Made by a program: the position numbers and the translations under genes
Notes under the pieces: model-generated
Databases searched by the model: none
What the model saw: the letters and a program-made list of their open reading frames with translations, nothing else
What the model was told of the DNA's origin: nothing
Part shown: positions 41,714 through 51,719 of the stretch, one piece after another
How positions within the stretch are numbered: position 1 is the first letter of the stretch
How the letters are laid out: every line of letters starts with the position of its first letter
DNA from: Bacillota bacterium
GTDB taxonomy: Bacteria > Bacillota > Clostridia > Oscillospirales > Acutalibacteraceae
Length of the DNA stretch: 64,000 bases
NCBI GenBank assembly: GCA_023458755.1
Contig: JAEWYE010000028.1
Location: 8,945 to 72,944 of the forward strand
Direction of reading: 5' to 3'

Positions 41714-43468
41714 ATGATAAGCGACCCTGAATTTGAACTGGACAAAATTATAACCAATCGGCAAATTAAAACGGTTTTTCAGCCGATCGTATCCCTGCGC
41801 GACGGTTCCGTTTACGGCCATGAGGCGTTGAGCAGAATAACCGGAACAAGCGAAATAACCAATCCGGAAGAATTGTTTCAACTTGCCGGTGCCTACAACC
41901 GGTTGTGGGATTTGGAGCTCCTTTGCCGTACTGCAGCTTTGGAAACTGCCTATCTTTTCATGAAACCTCCCTACGACAAAAAGTTATTTTTAAATGTGAA
42001 CCCCAATGTCATGCATGACGTGAAATTTAGGCAGGGCTTTACAAAAGAATATTTGCAGAAATACGGGATTACACCGGAAAAGATTATTTTTGAAATTACC
42101 GAACGAAACGCCATATATGATATGAATGGCTTTAAAGGTACGATTTCGCATTATAAAAATCAAAACTATCAAATTGCCATTGATGACGCGGGAGCGGGTT
42201 ATTCCGGGCTGAACCTAATCAGCGATATCAATCCGCATTTCATCAAGCTGGATATCAATTTGATTCGCGGAATCGACACGGACAGCATGAAATTTGCCTT
42301 GGTAAAAAGTATGATTGAACTTTCACGCATGGCGAACATCTACTTGATTGCCGAGGGAGTGGAGACGAAAGAAGAACTTGCTACACTCATCAATTTGGGC
42401 GTTCAGTACGGGCAAGGATATTTCTTTCAAAAACCCGGTGAAGGCATCTCACCGATTGAACCGGATGTCATTGATACATTGACAGAAATAAATCGGAAAA
42501 AGAATCATGTCATCGGCAACCAGACCAGCAATGTCTACATAGAAAATTTATGTTCTCGAACCGAAACCGTTTTGCCGTCCGTGAAGGTTGAGACTGTTTT
42601 CGATCAGCTGATACGCAGTCCGTCTTCCATCGGATATTGTGTAGTTGAAAACAATATCGTATTGGGTATTGTTTCAAGGGAGAAATTAATTTCCGAAATG
42701 AGCGGCAGATACGGGTTCAGCCTTTACCAAAACAGAGAAATTTCCTATTTGATGGACCGGAATTTTCTATCGGTTGACTGTCAAACGCCGATTAATACGG
42801 TTTCCAATATCGCGATGGCACGAACCAATGAGAAACTGTACGATTTCATTGTCGTGACCAAAGACGGGAACTATATTGGTACGGTCACCATTAAGGATTT
42901 GCTGCAAAAAACCACGGAAATCGAAGTGGATAACGCAAAATATCAAAATCCGCTTTCCGGTTTGCCGGGTAATCTTGCAATTAACCAAAAAATCAGTCAC
43001 TGCATCTCCTACGGGCAGCCATACAGTATTATTTACATAGATATTGATAATTTCAAGGCGTATAATGACGTGTATGGCTTTGAAAACGGGGATAACATTA
43101 TTAAACTCTTGGCTACTATCATAACCGTCCGCACCCCGGCGAATCAGTTTGTGGGGCATGTGGGCGGCGACGATTTTGTCATTATTCTGGAAGGCTGCCA
43201 AAGCGTTACGATCTGCGAGGATATTATCCGTGATTTTGAAAGGGATGCATTAAAATACTACAACCAGTATGATATTAAAAACGGCTATATTATCACGGAA
43301 AACCGACATGGGGCAGTTGAAAAATTCCCCCTTCTGTCTTTGTCCATTGCGGGAATTTCCAACAAAAAGGCCAAATTCCGAAATATGTATGAATTGACGC
43401 AGGAACTGGCAAAAATTAAGAAGAAAAGTAAACAGCAGGCCGGAAGCTGCTGCTGCTGGTACAGTTGA
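41714..43468 (+). CDS. EAL-CBS-GGDEF c-di-GMP signalling protein
   Basis: 584 aa cytoplasmic. The EAL domain (about 10-255) keeps the catalytic set: GHEALSR, NVNP, FEITERN, IDDAGAGYSGL, KLDINLIRG, IAEGVET and QGYFFQKP, so it should hydrolyse c-di-GMP. Two CBS repeats follow (about 285-405), likely binding an adenine nucleotide. The GGDEF domain (about 415-565) has GGDDF, a variant, and lacks the RxxD inhibitory site. The C terminus is SCCCWYS. GGAGGGG sets ATG 41714. Domain order EAL first, GGDEF last is the reverse of the common one. Confidence 0.92.
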   Translation: MISDPEFELDKIITNRQIKTVFQPIVSLRDGSVYGHEALSRITGTSEITNPEELFQLAGAYNRLWDLELLCRTAALETAYLFMKPPYDKKLFLNVNPNVMHDVKFRQGFTKEYLQKYGITPEKIIFEITERNAIYDMNGFKGTISHYKNQNYQIAIDDAGAGYSGLNLISDINPHFIKLDINLIRGIDTDSMKFALVKSMIELSRMANIYLIAEGVETKEELATLINLGVQYGQGYFFQKPGEGISPIEPDVIDTLTEINRKKNHVIGNQTSNVYIENLCSRTETVLPSVKVETVFDQLIRSPSSIGYCVVENNIVLGIVSREKLISEMSGRYGFSLYQNREISYLMDRNFLSVDCQTPINTVSNIAMARTNEKLYDFIVVTKDGNYIGTVTIKDLLQKTTEIEVDNAKYQNPLSGLPGNLAINQKISHCISYGQPYSIIYIDIDNFKAYNDVYGFENGDNIIKLLATIITVRTPANQFVGHVGGDDFVIILEGCQSVTICEDIIRDFERDALKYYNQYDIKNGYIITENRHGAVEKFPLLSLSIAGISNKKAKFRNMYELTQELAKIKKKSKQQAGSCCCWYS

Positions 43469-43474
43469 TAAGTG

Positions 43475-43525
43475 AAAAGCTCCGCGCAAAAGGCATACAT
43501 TTCGCCTTTTGCGCGGAGCTTTTTG
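43475..43525. terminator. Bidirectional terminator EAL gene / alpha-galactosidase
   Basis: AAAAGCTCCGCGCAAAAGGC pairs with GCCTTTTGCGCGGAGCTTTT around a short loop. It is a strong hairpin with A and T tracts, between convergent genes. Confidence 0.9.
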
Positions 43526-43551
43526 CTGACGGAGATGCACTGCTGATGTGT

Positions 43552-45744
43552 CTATATTTTCTCTAATATAATCCGAATAGAGCCGAAGTCTTCCGTCATC
43601 GGCGGCAGTTTTAATCCGGCTTTCATAAGTACCGTGCCCGAGTATACCAGTTTGGTCTGCATATCCAGGTAGTCAGCGTTTTCATCCAATCCCCGCAGCT
43701 TTAACACAGGAACTTTTGTATTCATGTCATTCAGAATCTTAAAGTAGGATACGATCGCTTGCGTTTTATCCTTGGAAACCATCATAGAGGCACATTCTTT
43801 TCCGCCGAGCGGGCTGATCAAACGGTAAAAATCACCGTCTGAATTCAGGCGGCGGTATTTTTTGTACTCGGCAATCTGTGCGCGTACCGCATCTTTCTCT
43901 TGTTTACTTAATTTGCCCAAATCCATTTCATAGCCGAAGGCTCCGCCTTGCATCGCCACAGCAAACCTCGTCGCAATCGGCTCCATTCTGCCGACTTGAT
44001 GATTCGGCACTTCTGAAACATGGCACCCCATAACGGCGGGCGGATAAACCAAGGACGCGCCATGTTGGATGGTAAGTCTTTGAATCGCGTCCGTGTCGTC
44101 GCTTGTCCATACCTGGGGCATATAGGAGAGCATGCCTGGGTCAAAGCGTCCGCCGCCACTCGCACAGCTTTCGAACAAGATATTGGGGAAGCGCTGCGTA
44201 ATCGTCTCTAAAATTTCGTACAATCCAAGCATATAGCGGTGGGGCAGTTCACCGAAGCGATCCGGCGTAAGCTGGGCAGAACCAATTTCCTGCATATTGC
44301 GGTTCATATCCCACTTTACATAGGAGATGTCCGCGCTGCTAAAAATGGCGGTCATACGCTCAATGATATAATCCCGCACATCTTTGCGCGACAAATCCAG
44401 AATCAGCTGGTTGCGCGTCAGGCTGGCTTTACGATGCGGCTGGCATAAACACCAGTCGGGGTGTGCATGGTACAAATCGCTTACCGGACAGATCATTTCC
44501 GGTTCTACCCAAATGCCAAACTTCATGCCAAGCTTTTTAATATTTTCCACTAAGGTGTTTAGGCTGCACCCAAGCTTTTCTTCATTCACATACCAGTCGC
44601 CCAACGAGCTTGTGTCGTCGTATCGTTTGCCAAACCAGCCGTCATCCAATACAAAAAGTTCAATGCCCAATTCCGCCGCGCTTTTCGCGACACCCATTAG
44701 TCGCTCATGGTCAAAATCAAAATAAACGGCTTCCCATGTATTGACAAGCACAGGGCGCGGTTTATTACGCCAAATGCCTCTGCACAAATGCTTGCGGTAT
44801 AAATCGTGATAAGAACGTGACAGTTCGCCAAACCCGTTTGCGGAATAAACCAAAACCGCTTCGGGTGTTGGAAAGTTTTCGCCTGGGGCAAGATTCCACT
44901 TAAAAGCCCGGTCATTGATACCGGCGTTCACGCGCAGTGCCTCGTTCGCGTCCACGTCAGACTCAATCAGAAAATTTCCGCTGTATACAAGGCTTACGCC
45001 ATACACTTCACCGTTCGCTTCGGTGCAGTCCTTTGCGGCAAAAGCAGCAAAAGGGTTATGCTGATGTCCAGAAGCACCCTTAAAACTGCTGATCGATTGC
45101 GTACAATGCGAAATTGGCATTTTTTCAAGATTGAATTCCCGCGCCCACGCGCCGTGCAGATGAACAAAATCCATGTTTATGGACGGCAGATTTAAGCTTG
45201 CGCTCATCACTTTTGTAAGAGCAGTGTTCCTACTCCCTTCGTTTTTGATGACTGCCCAACGCGTAATTACATTGTAAGACTGAAAAGCGGTGTAATATAA
45301 GTCTACCGCAATGTTTTGTTCACAGTCCTTTAAGGCAACCACCAGCGTCTGAGCTTCCTTATTGTCCGCATAGGTATGCGGCAGATTGGCAATCGGTGGT
45401 TTCCCTGCAAGAATCTCATAAGATTGGTAGCGAAGGTCCAACACGTTGTCGCCGTTTTCGCTGATTACTGAAAGAGCCGCCGGACGCAAGTCACCCATAC
45501 CGCTGCCCGAATATTCCAAACTGGCTCTGTCTAGTGCGAGTTCTTCCTGAAAAGTGCCCCGGAAATTCACGTGGCTTTCACGGTCAATCAGCGATGTCAT
45601 GGCATTGTCACCTAATTTTGAACCGTAATAAAAATGAATGAGCAGTCCGCTTTTGCTTACCCCGAATACATAAGAGCTTGTTCCTGCATCTAATTTAAAA
45701 ACAGGCTGAAAACACGCGCGGTCGTCCATGTAAGAGTTTATCAA
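43552..45744 (-). CDS. Alpha-galactosidase, glycoside hydrolase family 36
   Basis: 730 aa, typical GH36 length, no signal peptide, so cytoplasmic. N-terminal beta-supersandwich, then the catalytic barrel with RPVLVNTWEAVYFDFDHERL, LFVLDDGWFGKR, the nucleophile Asp in YVKWDMNRNM and the acid/base Asp in WTSDDTDAIQR. FESCASGGGRFDPGMLSYMP is also diagnostic. It should release galactose from raffinose-family sugars or galactomannan pieces. TTG 45744 with GGAGG; no transporter or regulator is adjacent. Confidence 0.95.
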   Translation of the reverse strand: MINSYMDDRACFQPVFKLDAGTSSYVFGVSKSGLLIHFYYGSKLGDNAMTSLIDRESHVNFRGTFQEELALDRASLEYSGSGMGDLRPAALSVISENGDNVLDLRYQSYEILAGKPPIANLPHTYADNKEAQTLVVALKDCEQNIAVDLYYTAFQSYNVITRWAVIKNEGSRNTALTKVMSASLNLPSINMDFVHLHGAWAREFNLEKMPISHCTQSISSFKGASGHQHNPFAAFAAKDCTEANGEVYGVSLVYSGNFLIESDVDANEALRVNAGINDRAFKWNLAPGENFPTPEAVLVYSANGFGELSRSYHDLYRKHLCRGIWRNKPRPVLVNTWEAVYFDFDHERLMGVAKSAAELGIELFVLDDGWFGKRYDDTSSLGDWYVNEEKLGCSLNTLVENIKKLGMKFGIWVEPEMICPVSDLYHAHPDWCLCQPHRKASLTRNQLILDLSRKDVRDYIIERMTAIFSSADISYVKWDMNRNMQEIGSAQLTPDRFGELPHRYMLGLYEILETITQRFPNILFESCASGGGRFDPGMLSYMPQVWTSDDTDAIQRLTIQHGASLVYPPAVMGCHVSEVPNHQVGRMEPIATRFAVAMQGGAFGYEMDLGKLSKQEKDAVRAQIAEYKKYRRLNSDGDFYRLISPLGGKECASMMVSKDKTQAIVSYFKILNDMNTKVPVLKLRGLDENADYLDMQTKLVYSGTVLMKAGLKLPPMTEDFGSIRIILEKI

Positions 45745-45801
45745 ATTCTTTTCCTCCGTTTAATAAAGAATAGGTCACAGAATGGTTACCAGGTTTATGT
45801 C

Positions 45802-45834
45802 AAAACGCGAAAAGCAAGGCTTTGCTTCGGTTTT
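45802..45834 (-). terminator. Hairpin at the 3' end of the yitT-like gene
   Basis: On the minus strand AAAACCGAAGCAA pairs with TTGCTTTTCGCGTTTT, overlapping the stop codon and ending in GTTTT. It probably terminates the message before alpha-galactosidase. Confidence 0.5.
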
Positions 45835-46693
45835 ACTCGTGAAATCCTTTGCCGATGATTTCGCTGGTGTTCGTAATCAAAAGGAATGCGTCCGGTTCTA
45901 CCGATTTGATATACTCTCGGAGTTGTACGGCCTGTGGGCGCCGCAGCGCGGTATAAACGATATATTTGTGATTATGCGAATAAGCTCCCGTTGCCTCACA
46001 GATGGTTGCACCGCGGCTTAACTTATTTACGATAAAATCACAGATGGGCTCCGGGTTGGAACAGACCACGTTGAAGTATTTGCACAGGTTGATATTTTCA
46101 ATTACATTGTCGATTACCAATGATTTTGCCATTAAACCGAGGAAGGAAAACAGAACCGTTTTGACATTAAAGACAAAGAAAGCGGAGAATGTAATCAACA
46201 GATCGCTTAAAAACAGAGCACGTCCAATATCCAAACTGGTATATTTTCTTAAAATCATGGCGGCAATATCGGTTCCACCGCTGGAGGCACCGATGTTGAA
46301 AAGAATGGCGGAGCCGAATGCGGGGAGCGCGACCGCAAATATCAGGTCAAGCATCGGTTCGTCGGTAATCGGCTTTTTCATAGGATAAACCTGTTCCAAA
46401 ACGGAAAGACCCACGGAAAGCAGAATACTGGAGTAAATGGTTTTCACCGCGAATTTTCTGCCCAGAAACACAAAGCCAAGCAACAGCAGAGCGATATTTA
46501 AAATGAGATTTATGGTCGCGGGAGTAACGGGAAGAACTTTGCCGAGAACAACTGCAAGGCCGGTAACACCGCCAAATGTAAAATTATCAGGAAATTTAAA
46601 AAAATACACGCCGACAATGATAATCAGTGTGCTGATGGTAATCAGAGCATACTCTTTGATTACTGCCGGTGTTAGAACGGTTTTATGTTTCAT
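45833..46693 (-). CDS. YitT family membrane protein (DUF161/DUF2179)
   Basis: 286 aa. About five membrane helices (ALITISTLIIIVGVYFFKF; LILNIALLLLGFVFLG; further ones to residue 190), with the family's FGGVTGLAVVLGKVLP and SSGGTDIAAMILRKYTSLDI motifs. The C-terminal DUF2179 soluble domain starts near residue 200 (SRGATICEATGAYSHN) and ends PDAFLLITNTSEIIGKGF. Substrate unknown for the family. CGGAGG before ATG. Flanked upstream by a GC-rich hairpin at 46769-46799 without a U tract. Confidence 0.9.
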   Translation of the reverse strand: MKHKTVLTPAVIKEYALITISTLIIIVGVYFFKFPDNFTFGGVTGLAVVLGKVLPVTPATINLILNIALLLLGFVFLGRKFAVKTIYSSILLSVGLSVLEQVYPMKKPITDEPMLDLIFAVALPAFGSAILFNIGASSGGTDIAAMILRKYTSLDIGRALFLSDLLITFSAFFVFNVKTVLFSFLGLMAKSLVIDNVIENINLCKYFNVVCSNPEPICDFIVNKLSRGATICEATGAYSHNHKYIVYTALRRPQAVQLREYIKSVEPDAFLLITNTSEIIGKGFHE

Positions 46694-46892
46694 GTGCTAA
46701 GCCTCCGCTGCATTCAAATTCATTCCATACATAACTCCAGATTGATATAAAGCATTTTTACGGGGAGGCGCAGAGGGGAGACAGATGCCCCCCTGCGCAA
46801 AGCGTAATATGAAAAAGCTGGAGCTTATAAACGGTTTTCACTATTATATGGAATTCATGCGGAGATTAAAAGCGGGATTTTATCTTTTTTGT

Positions 46893-48677
46893 TTATGCGC
46901 TTTCCTGTGCGTTGTCGTATTGTGCCATGTAGAGATTGTAATAATACCCCTTTTTCTGCATGAGTTCATCGTGTGTACCGCTTTCCATTATTTTGCCGTC
47001 GTCTATGTACATAATGCGGCTGCAGCTTTTTATGGTGGAAAGACGGTGCGCAATGATAAAGGAAGTACGACCTTTCAGCAGGGTATTGATTCCTTGCTGC
47101 ACAAGCTGTTCGGTGGCGGTATCAATGGAAGAAGTTGCTTCATCCAGTACCAGAATTTTTGGGTCGGAAAGCAGGGTACGCGCAAAAGCAAGCAACTGCT
47201 TTTGACCTTGTGAAAGTCCACCGCCGCGTTCCTTCACTTCCGTTTCGTAGTCGTTTTTCATTTTGCGGATGAATTCATCCGCATGCAGCAGTTTGGCCGC
47301 GCGGATTACTTCCTCGTCGGTCGCATCCAGCTTGCCGTAGCGGATGTTGTCCGCGATAGTGCCGGAAAATATGAAGCTGTCCTGCAGCATAATGCCCATT
47401 TGACTGCGCAGCGAATGAAGCGTTACGTCCATTACACTGTGGCCGTCAATCCAAACTTTACCGTCTTCAATGTTATAAAAACGGCTGATTAAATTTACGA
47501 TCGTTGTTTTGCCCGCGCCCGTGGGACCAACAATAGCAATGCTTTCTCCTGCGTTCGCCTCAAAGCTGACATCCTTTAATATACGTTGACCTGGTTCATA
47601 GCCAAAACTCACATGGTCAAACTGTACGTTGCCGCGAATAGGAGGCATCTCATAGGCATCCGGTGCATCCTCAATCACGGACGGCTCATTCATGGTTTCA
47701 AAAATGCGCTCCAAATACGACACGGCATTAATGAAGTTGTTATAAATATTGGCAAGGTTCACGATTGGCTGCCAAAAGCGGGAAGCATAAGTACCCATTG
47801 CCAAAAGAACGCCGAACGATACCATTGGATTCATCCAGTAAGCACCCGCTATGTAAACGAGGGACAGTACCACCTGTGAGATGATTTCAGGAGTGAACCA
47901 GACAGTATTGGAAACATAAATCGCGCTCATCCAGGTTTTGCGGCGTTCCTCCATCAATCGGTTGAAAACGCCTAAATTTTCATCCTGCCGCACAAACGCC
48001 TGCGTAACTTTTGCACCTTCAATGGATTCCTGCACAAATGCGTTTACGTTGGAGTTTTTGTTGCTTACCGCCTGCCACGCCCGGCGCTGTTTCGGCTTAA
48101 TGCTCCAAATAAACGCGCCTACAACCGGCAGGCCGGCTACGGTAATCGCGGCCAGCGGTACGCTGACCTGAAACATGAAAATGATGATAAACACAATGTT
48201 GATGATTTCAATAATAAAGTTCAAAATTCCGTTGGAAAGCGCATCTGAAACCGAGTTGACATAGTGCACGACGCGCACAAGAATTTTGCCCTGGGGGCGG
48301 TTGTCATAATAGGAAAAGGGAAGTGTCTGCAAATGGTCAAACAAGTCTTTGCGGATGTCATGGACGATATTCTGCCCGACTTTTGCGACAATGACGGTGC
48401 GAATGGCATTAAAGCCAACATTTACCAGAATGGTAACAGCCAGCAGAACGCAAAGCTGAATCAGGTACTGCACATCCTTGTGCGGAATGGCCACATCCAT
48501 TGCCTTCTGAATAAGCATAGGACCGGTTAAACCGATGATGCTTCCTGCTGCGCTGAGCAGCAGTGCCAAAATCATGCTCCATTTGTAGCGGCCGACATAG
48601 ACCGCGCAGTTTTTCAAGTTTTCAATATTAAAAGGGCTTTCCAGCTCTTCATCCACATCAAAACGGTTACGCGCCAA
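46893..48677 (-). CDS. ABC exporter, TMD-NBD half (canonical site)
   Basis: Half-transporter of about 594 aa: six membrane helices, then an ATPase domain with Walker A VGPTGAGKTTIVNLIS, signature GGGLSQGQKQLLAFARTLL and Walker B ILVLDEATSSIDTATE with the catalytic Glu. It pairs with the gene upstream as a heterodimeric multidrug-type exporter. TTG 48677 is preferred because AGAAGGTGA lies just before it; ATG 48698 gives a longer form without a ribosome site. Both overlap the partner gene, indicating coupling. Substrate not predictable. Confidence 0.93.
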   Translation of the reverse strand: MARNRFDVDEELESPFNIENLKNCAVYVGRYKWSMILALLLSAAGSIIGLTGPMLIQKAMDVAIPHKDVQYLIQLCVLLAVTILVNVGFNAIRTVIVAKVGQNIVHDIRKDLFDHLQTLPFSYYDNRPQGKILVRVVHYVNSVSDALSNGILNFIIEIINIVFIIIFMFQVSVPLAAITVAGLPVVGAFIWSIKPKQRRAWQAVSNKNSNVNAFVQESIEGAKVTQAFVRQDENLGVFNRLMEERRKTWMSAIYVSNTVWFTPEIISQVVLSLVYIAGAYWMNPMVSFGVLLAMGTYASRFWQPIVNLANIYNNFINAVSYLERIFETMNEPSVIEDAPDAYEMPPIRGNVQFDHVSFGYEPGQRILKDVSFEANAGESIAIVGPTGAGKTTIVNLISRFYNIEDGKVWIDGHSVMDVTLHSLRSQMGIMLQDSFIFSGTIADNIRYGKLDATDEEVIRAAKLLHADEFIRKMKNDYETEVKERGGGLSQGQKQLLAFARTLLSDPKILVLDEATSSIDTATEQLVQQGINTLLKGRTSFIIAHRLSTIKSCSRIMYIDDGKIMESGTHDELMQKKGYYYNLYMAQYDNAQESA

Positions 48678-50412
48678 TCGGTTCACCTTCTTCCACATTG
48701 TTTTGCAGCGCCCAAATACGGTAGTAATAACCGCGCTGTTTCAGCAGTTCGCGGTGGGTGCCCTGCTCCACAATTTTTCCTTCGTCTAAAATCAGTATTT
48801 CGTCCGCGTCTTTTACCGAAGAAACCCGCTGTGCAATGATAATTTTGGTGCACGTAAAGTCAAGGCTGCGCAGATGCTCCTGAATATACTGTTCTGTTTC
48901 CATATCAACGGCAGAAGTTGTGTCATCCAAAATCAGGACGGACGGCTTTACCGCCAGTGCACGCGCAAGGGAAATACGCTGGCGCTGTCCGCCGGAAAGT
49001 CCAACGCCGCGTTCTCCGATTAAAGTGTCATAGCCCTGCTCCGTGCGGCGGATAAAATCATCCGCATCCGCTGTAACCGCGTATTTTTCCACATCCGCAA
49101 ACGGTAAATCTACGTTTCCGTAAGCGATGTTTCCTTCTATGGTGTCCGAGAACAGGAATACATCCTGCATGGCCATTCCAACGGAGCCGCGCAGAGCGGA
49201 AAGCGTGTAGTCCTGTACGTTTTTACCGTCTAACAGCACTTCTCCTTCGGATGCGTCATAAATACGGGAGATTAGGTTTACCAAGGTCGTTTTACCCGCT
49301 CCGGTGGTACCCATTATGCCCAGCGTTTTGCCGGATTCAATTTTAAAATTGATATGGTCGAGCAACGTATTCCCGTTGATTGCAAACGAAACGTTATTAA
49401 ATTCCAAATCGCCTTTCAGCCGCCTTTCGATGGCTTTTGCACCGCTGCGGTCAATAATCCGCGGCTGCGCATAGAAAATCTCAATCACCATTTCGCAGGA
49501 GGCAAAAAAGCGCTGAATATCGTTAATCAGCAGACCTAAATTTTTCAGCGGGTTTGCAAGAGCCCAGGTAAGGGACGAAAACGCGAGCATTTGACCAGCG
49601 GTGAGCTTGCCGTTTATCATAAAGATACCGCCTACAAGGAGCGAAGTTACGGTGAGTGACTGGGAGAGAAGGTCAATTATCGGCTGAAATTTTACGCCGA
49701 CATAAGCGGTTTTCAGATTCATTTTGCGATAATCTTCATTTTTTTCCTCAAATTTTTGCTTTTCGTATTCTTCCGTGGCAAACGCCTTTACTACGCGGTT
49801 ACCAGCAATGTTTTCCTGCGCCACGGTATTGAGTTTGCTGAGTTTTTCACGCAGCGTGACATACATAGGGTTAATGATTTTTGAAAACAAGCGTGTAATC
49901 AAAAGAATAATCGGTGTAATTGCTGCCAGGCATAAGGTCAGCTCTACGTTTACGGTAAGCAGAAAAATAATGGTAACTGCAAAAATAACTACAGAATCCA
50001 CCACGTTGTAAGAAATCCATGCCGTGGAGTGGCGTATCAAATCCAAATCGTTGGTCATGCGTGTCATTAAATCGCCGGTACGGATTCTGCCGTAAAAAAT
50101 GTAGTCCTGGTTTTGAATCACCTCATACAGGCGGCGGCGTACATCATCCAGCATTTGCTGGCTGTTTTTTTCAAGAAATACAATCATAATATAGCGCAGG
50201 CCTACCCGAATAAGCTGTACGGCCATCATTATTCCTAGCAGCGGCAGCAGCTTAGCCGTATTGTGCGGCGTGATGACTTCATCAATGAGTTTTTGTGAGA
50301 GCATGGGGTTAATAATCAGCATACTCGAGGTAATTGCCGACAGGATAAGGCCAATCACAAACAAGTGCCTTTTTTTGCCCATGTATTTCCACAGCCATCT
50401 TAATTTGAACAT
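48667..50412 (-). CDS. ABC exporter, TMD-NBD half (degenerate site)
   Basis: 581 aa half-transporter. Membrane domain residues 1-310, then Walker A IMGTTGAGKTTLVNLIS, signature GVGLSGGQRQRISLARAL and Walker B VLILDDTTSAVDMETE, where Asp replaces the catalytic Glu. One degenerate and one canonical site is the pattern of heterodimeric exporters such as LmrCD/BmrCD/TM287-288. ATG 50412 with GGAGAAACC; upstream in-frame codons are not conserved. Divergent from an AraC regulator, which may control it. Confidence 0.93.
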   Translation of the reverse strand: MFKLRWLWKYMGKKRHLFVIGLILSAITSSMLIINPMLSQKLIDEVITPHNTAKLLPLLGIMMAVQLIRVGLRYIMIVFLEKNSQQMLDDVRRRLYEVIQNQDYIFYGRIRTGDLMTRMTNDLDLIRHSTAWISYNVVDSVVIFAVTIIFLLTVNVELTLCLAAITPIILLITRLFSKIINPMYVTLREKLSKLNTVAQENIAGNRVVKAFATEEYEKQKFEEKNEDYRKMNLKTAYVGVKFQPIIDLLSQSLTVTSLLVGGIFMINGKLTAGQMLAFSSLTWALANPLKNLGLLINDIQRFFASCEMVIEIFYAQPRIIDRSGAKAIERRLKGDLEFNNVSFAINGNTLLDHINFKIESGKTLGIMGTTGAGKTTLVNLISRIYDASEGEVLLDGKNVQDYTLSALRGSVGMAMQDVFLFSDTIEGNIAYGNVDLPFADVEKYAVTADADDFIRRTEQGYDTLIGERGVGLSGGQRQRISLARALAVKPSVLILDDTTSAVDMETEQYIQEHLRSLDFTCTKIIIAQRVSSVKDADEILILDEGKIVEQGTHRELLKQRGYYYRIWALQNNVEEGEPIGA

Positions 50413-50512
50413 ATTGGTTTCTCCATTCTTCCGGCATTCAATTGCACCGGAAAAGCAAAATCGGTTGCGGTAGAAAGCTAAATTTTGCCGAGCCGCAGAA
50501 ATATATTTTGAA

Positions 50513-50541
50513 TTGAGATTTACACTCGAAAGGATTATAAT
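50513..50541 (+). promoter_or_regulatory. Sigma-A promoter of araC-type gene
   Basis: TTGAGA (50513-50518), 17-base spacer, TATAAT (50536-50541): eleven of twelve consensus bases at optimal spacing. It lies in the divergent region between the ABC exporter and the AraC-type gene. Confidence 0.7.
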
Positions 50542-50616
50542 CAATTCAGTACAGATTTTCGTGTCAACTAACTAAAGTTTCGTGACAAAAATTGCTGGGT
50601 TTCAGGAGGAATGAAA

Positions 50617-51441
50617 ATGCAGGGAATGTACGAGATTTATCGTGACAATTTAAAGTACCCGACTTTTTGGGTAGAACACAACAGTAATGGTGCCTATCCG
50701 CTGCATTTCCACAGCAGCCTTGAACTTTTATATGTTATCGGCGGCAACATGAAAGCCTTTATTAACGGGAAATCTTATTCAGCCAAAAAAGACGAGCTTT
50801 TCGTTTCTTCCAGTTATTTTACGCACCATTACAACTCCGAAAACCAGTCGGATGCGATCATGCTGATTATCCCTTTGGACTTTATTCCAACCTACGGCAC
50901 GATTCTTTCCAAAAAAGTTTTTTCCCAATGTCTGTGCAAAGACAAAGAAACGAATGCGGAAATACTGCACTGTTTACAGCAGTTGCTTACCTACCGTGAG
51001 TGCACGGAGCGTACGGAAAATATTATTAAGGGATATGTTTCGGTCATTATCGGTATGCTGGTAAACAATATCGGATTAACCGATATTGATGACAAAGGCA
51101 CTTCGCTGTCCAAAGACATTTTAATGTATCTGCAAAATAACTATCTTTCTCCGGTTTCACTGGACATTCTGGCGCATGATTTTGGTTACAGCAAATACCG
51201 CTTTTCCCACATCTTCAGCGCGTATTTCGGCTGCGGTCTCACCGAATATGTAAATACGCTGCGCGCACGGCATGCGGCAAACCTGCTCATGACAAGCGAC
51301 AGTCCGCTTATTGAAGTGGCTATGAACTCCGGCTTTGAGAGTATGCGGACCTTTTACCGCAGCTTTAAGTTTTGCTTTGGCGTAACGCCGTCGCGTTACC
51401 GCACAAATTACATAGACGTGCAGCAGTCGGGTAAACGATAA
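50617..51441 (+). CDS. AraC family transcriptional regulator
   Basis: 274 aa. The N-terminal cupin-like sensing domain has YPLHFHSSLELLYVIGGNMK. The C-terminal double HTH is LDILAHDFGYSKYRFSHIFS and then LIEVAMNSGFESMRTFYRSF with the family end FGVTPSRYRTN. Likely ligand is a small molecule; targets are probably the divergent ABC exporter genes and itself. ATG 50617 is 6 bases after AGGAGGA; ATG 50611 abuts the site. Confidence 0.92.
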   Translation: MQGMYEIYRDNLKYPTFWVEHNSNGAYPLHFHSSLELLYVIGGNMKAFINGKSYSAKKDELFVSSSYFTHHYNSENQSDAIMLIIPLDFIPTYGTILSKKVFSQCLCKDKETNAEILHCLQQLLTYRECTERTENIIKGYVSVIIGMLVNNIGLTDIDDKGTSLSKDILMYLQNNYLSPVSLDILAHDFGYSKYRFSHIFSAYFGCGLTEYVNTLRARHAANLLMTSDSPLIEVAMNSGFESMRTFYRSFKFCFGVTPSRYRTNYIDVQQSGKR

Positions 51442-51467
51442 AATTATTGTTTCAAGGAGAGATGTTT

Positions 51468-51719
51468 ATGACACAGGCAAATACCAGTACCATTCACAAG
51501 ATAAAGCCGGGCCGCTACCGCCATTTCAAAGGTAACGAATACTTAGTTCTGTATGTCGCACGACATTCTGAAACTCTGGAAGAAATGGTTGTATATCAGG
51601 CTTTGTATGGGGAGCGCGGTATTTGGGTTCGCCCCGCATCTATGTGGAACGAGCTGGTGGAACGTGACGGAAAGACTTTCCCGCGTTTTACCTATATAGG
51701 AGAAAAATCCGATGAATAA
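51468..51719 (+). CDS. DUF1653 family protein
   Basis: 83 aa. DUF1653 pattern: IKPGRYRHFKGNEYLVLYVA, then TLEEMVVYQALYGERGIWVR and PRFTYIGEK. Function unknown; often a small domain near metabolic or repair genes. AAGGAGAG sets ATG 51468. It overlaps the next gene by 8 bases and lies 26 bases after the AraC gene, so the three probably form one message. Confidence 0.85.
   Translation: MTQANTSTIHKIKPGRYRHFKGNEYLVLYVARHSETLEEMVVYQALYGERGIWVRPASMWNELVERDGKTFPRFTYIGEKSDE

Noticed and set aside
46769..46799. GC-rich hairpin (GCGCAGAGGGG/CCCCCCTGCGC) as a terminator of the ABC exporter
   Set aside because: There is one mismatch and no U tract on either strand. It may stabilise RNA, but termination is not supported.
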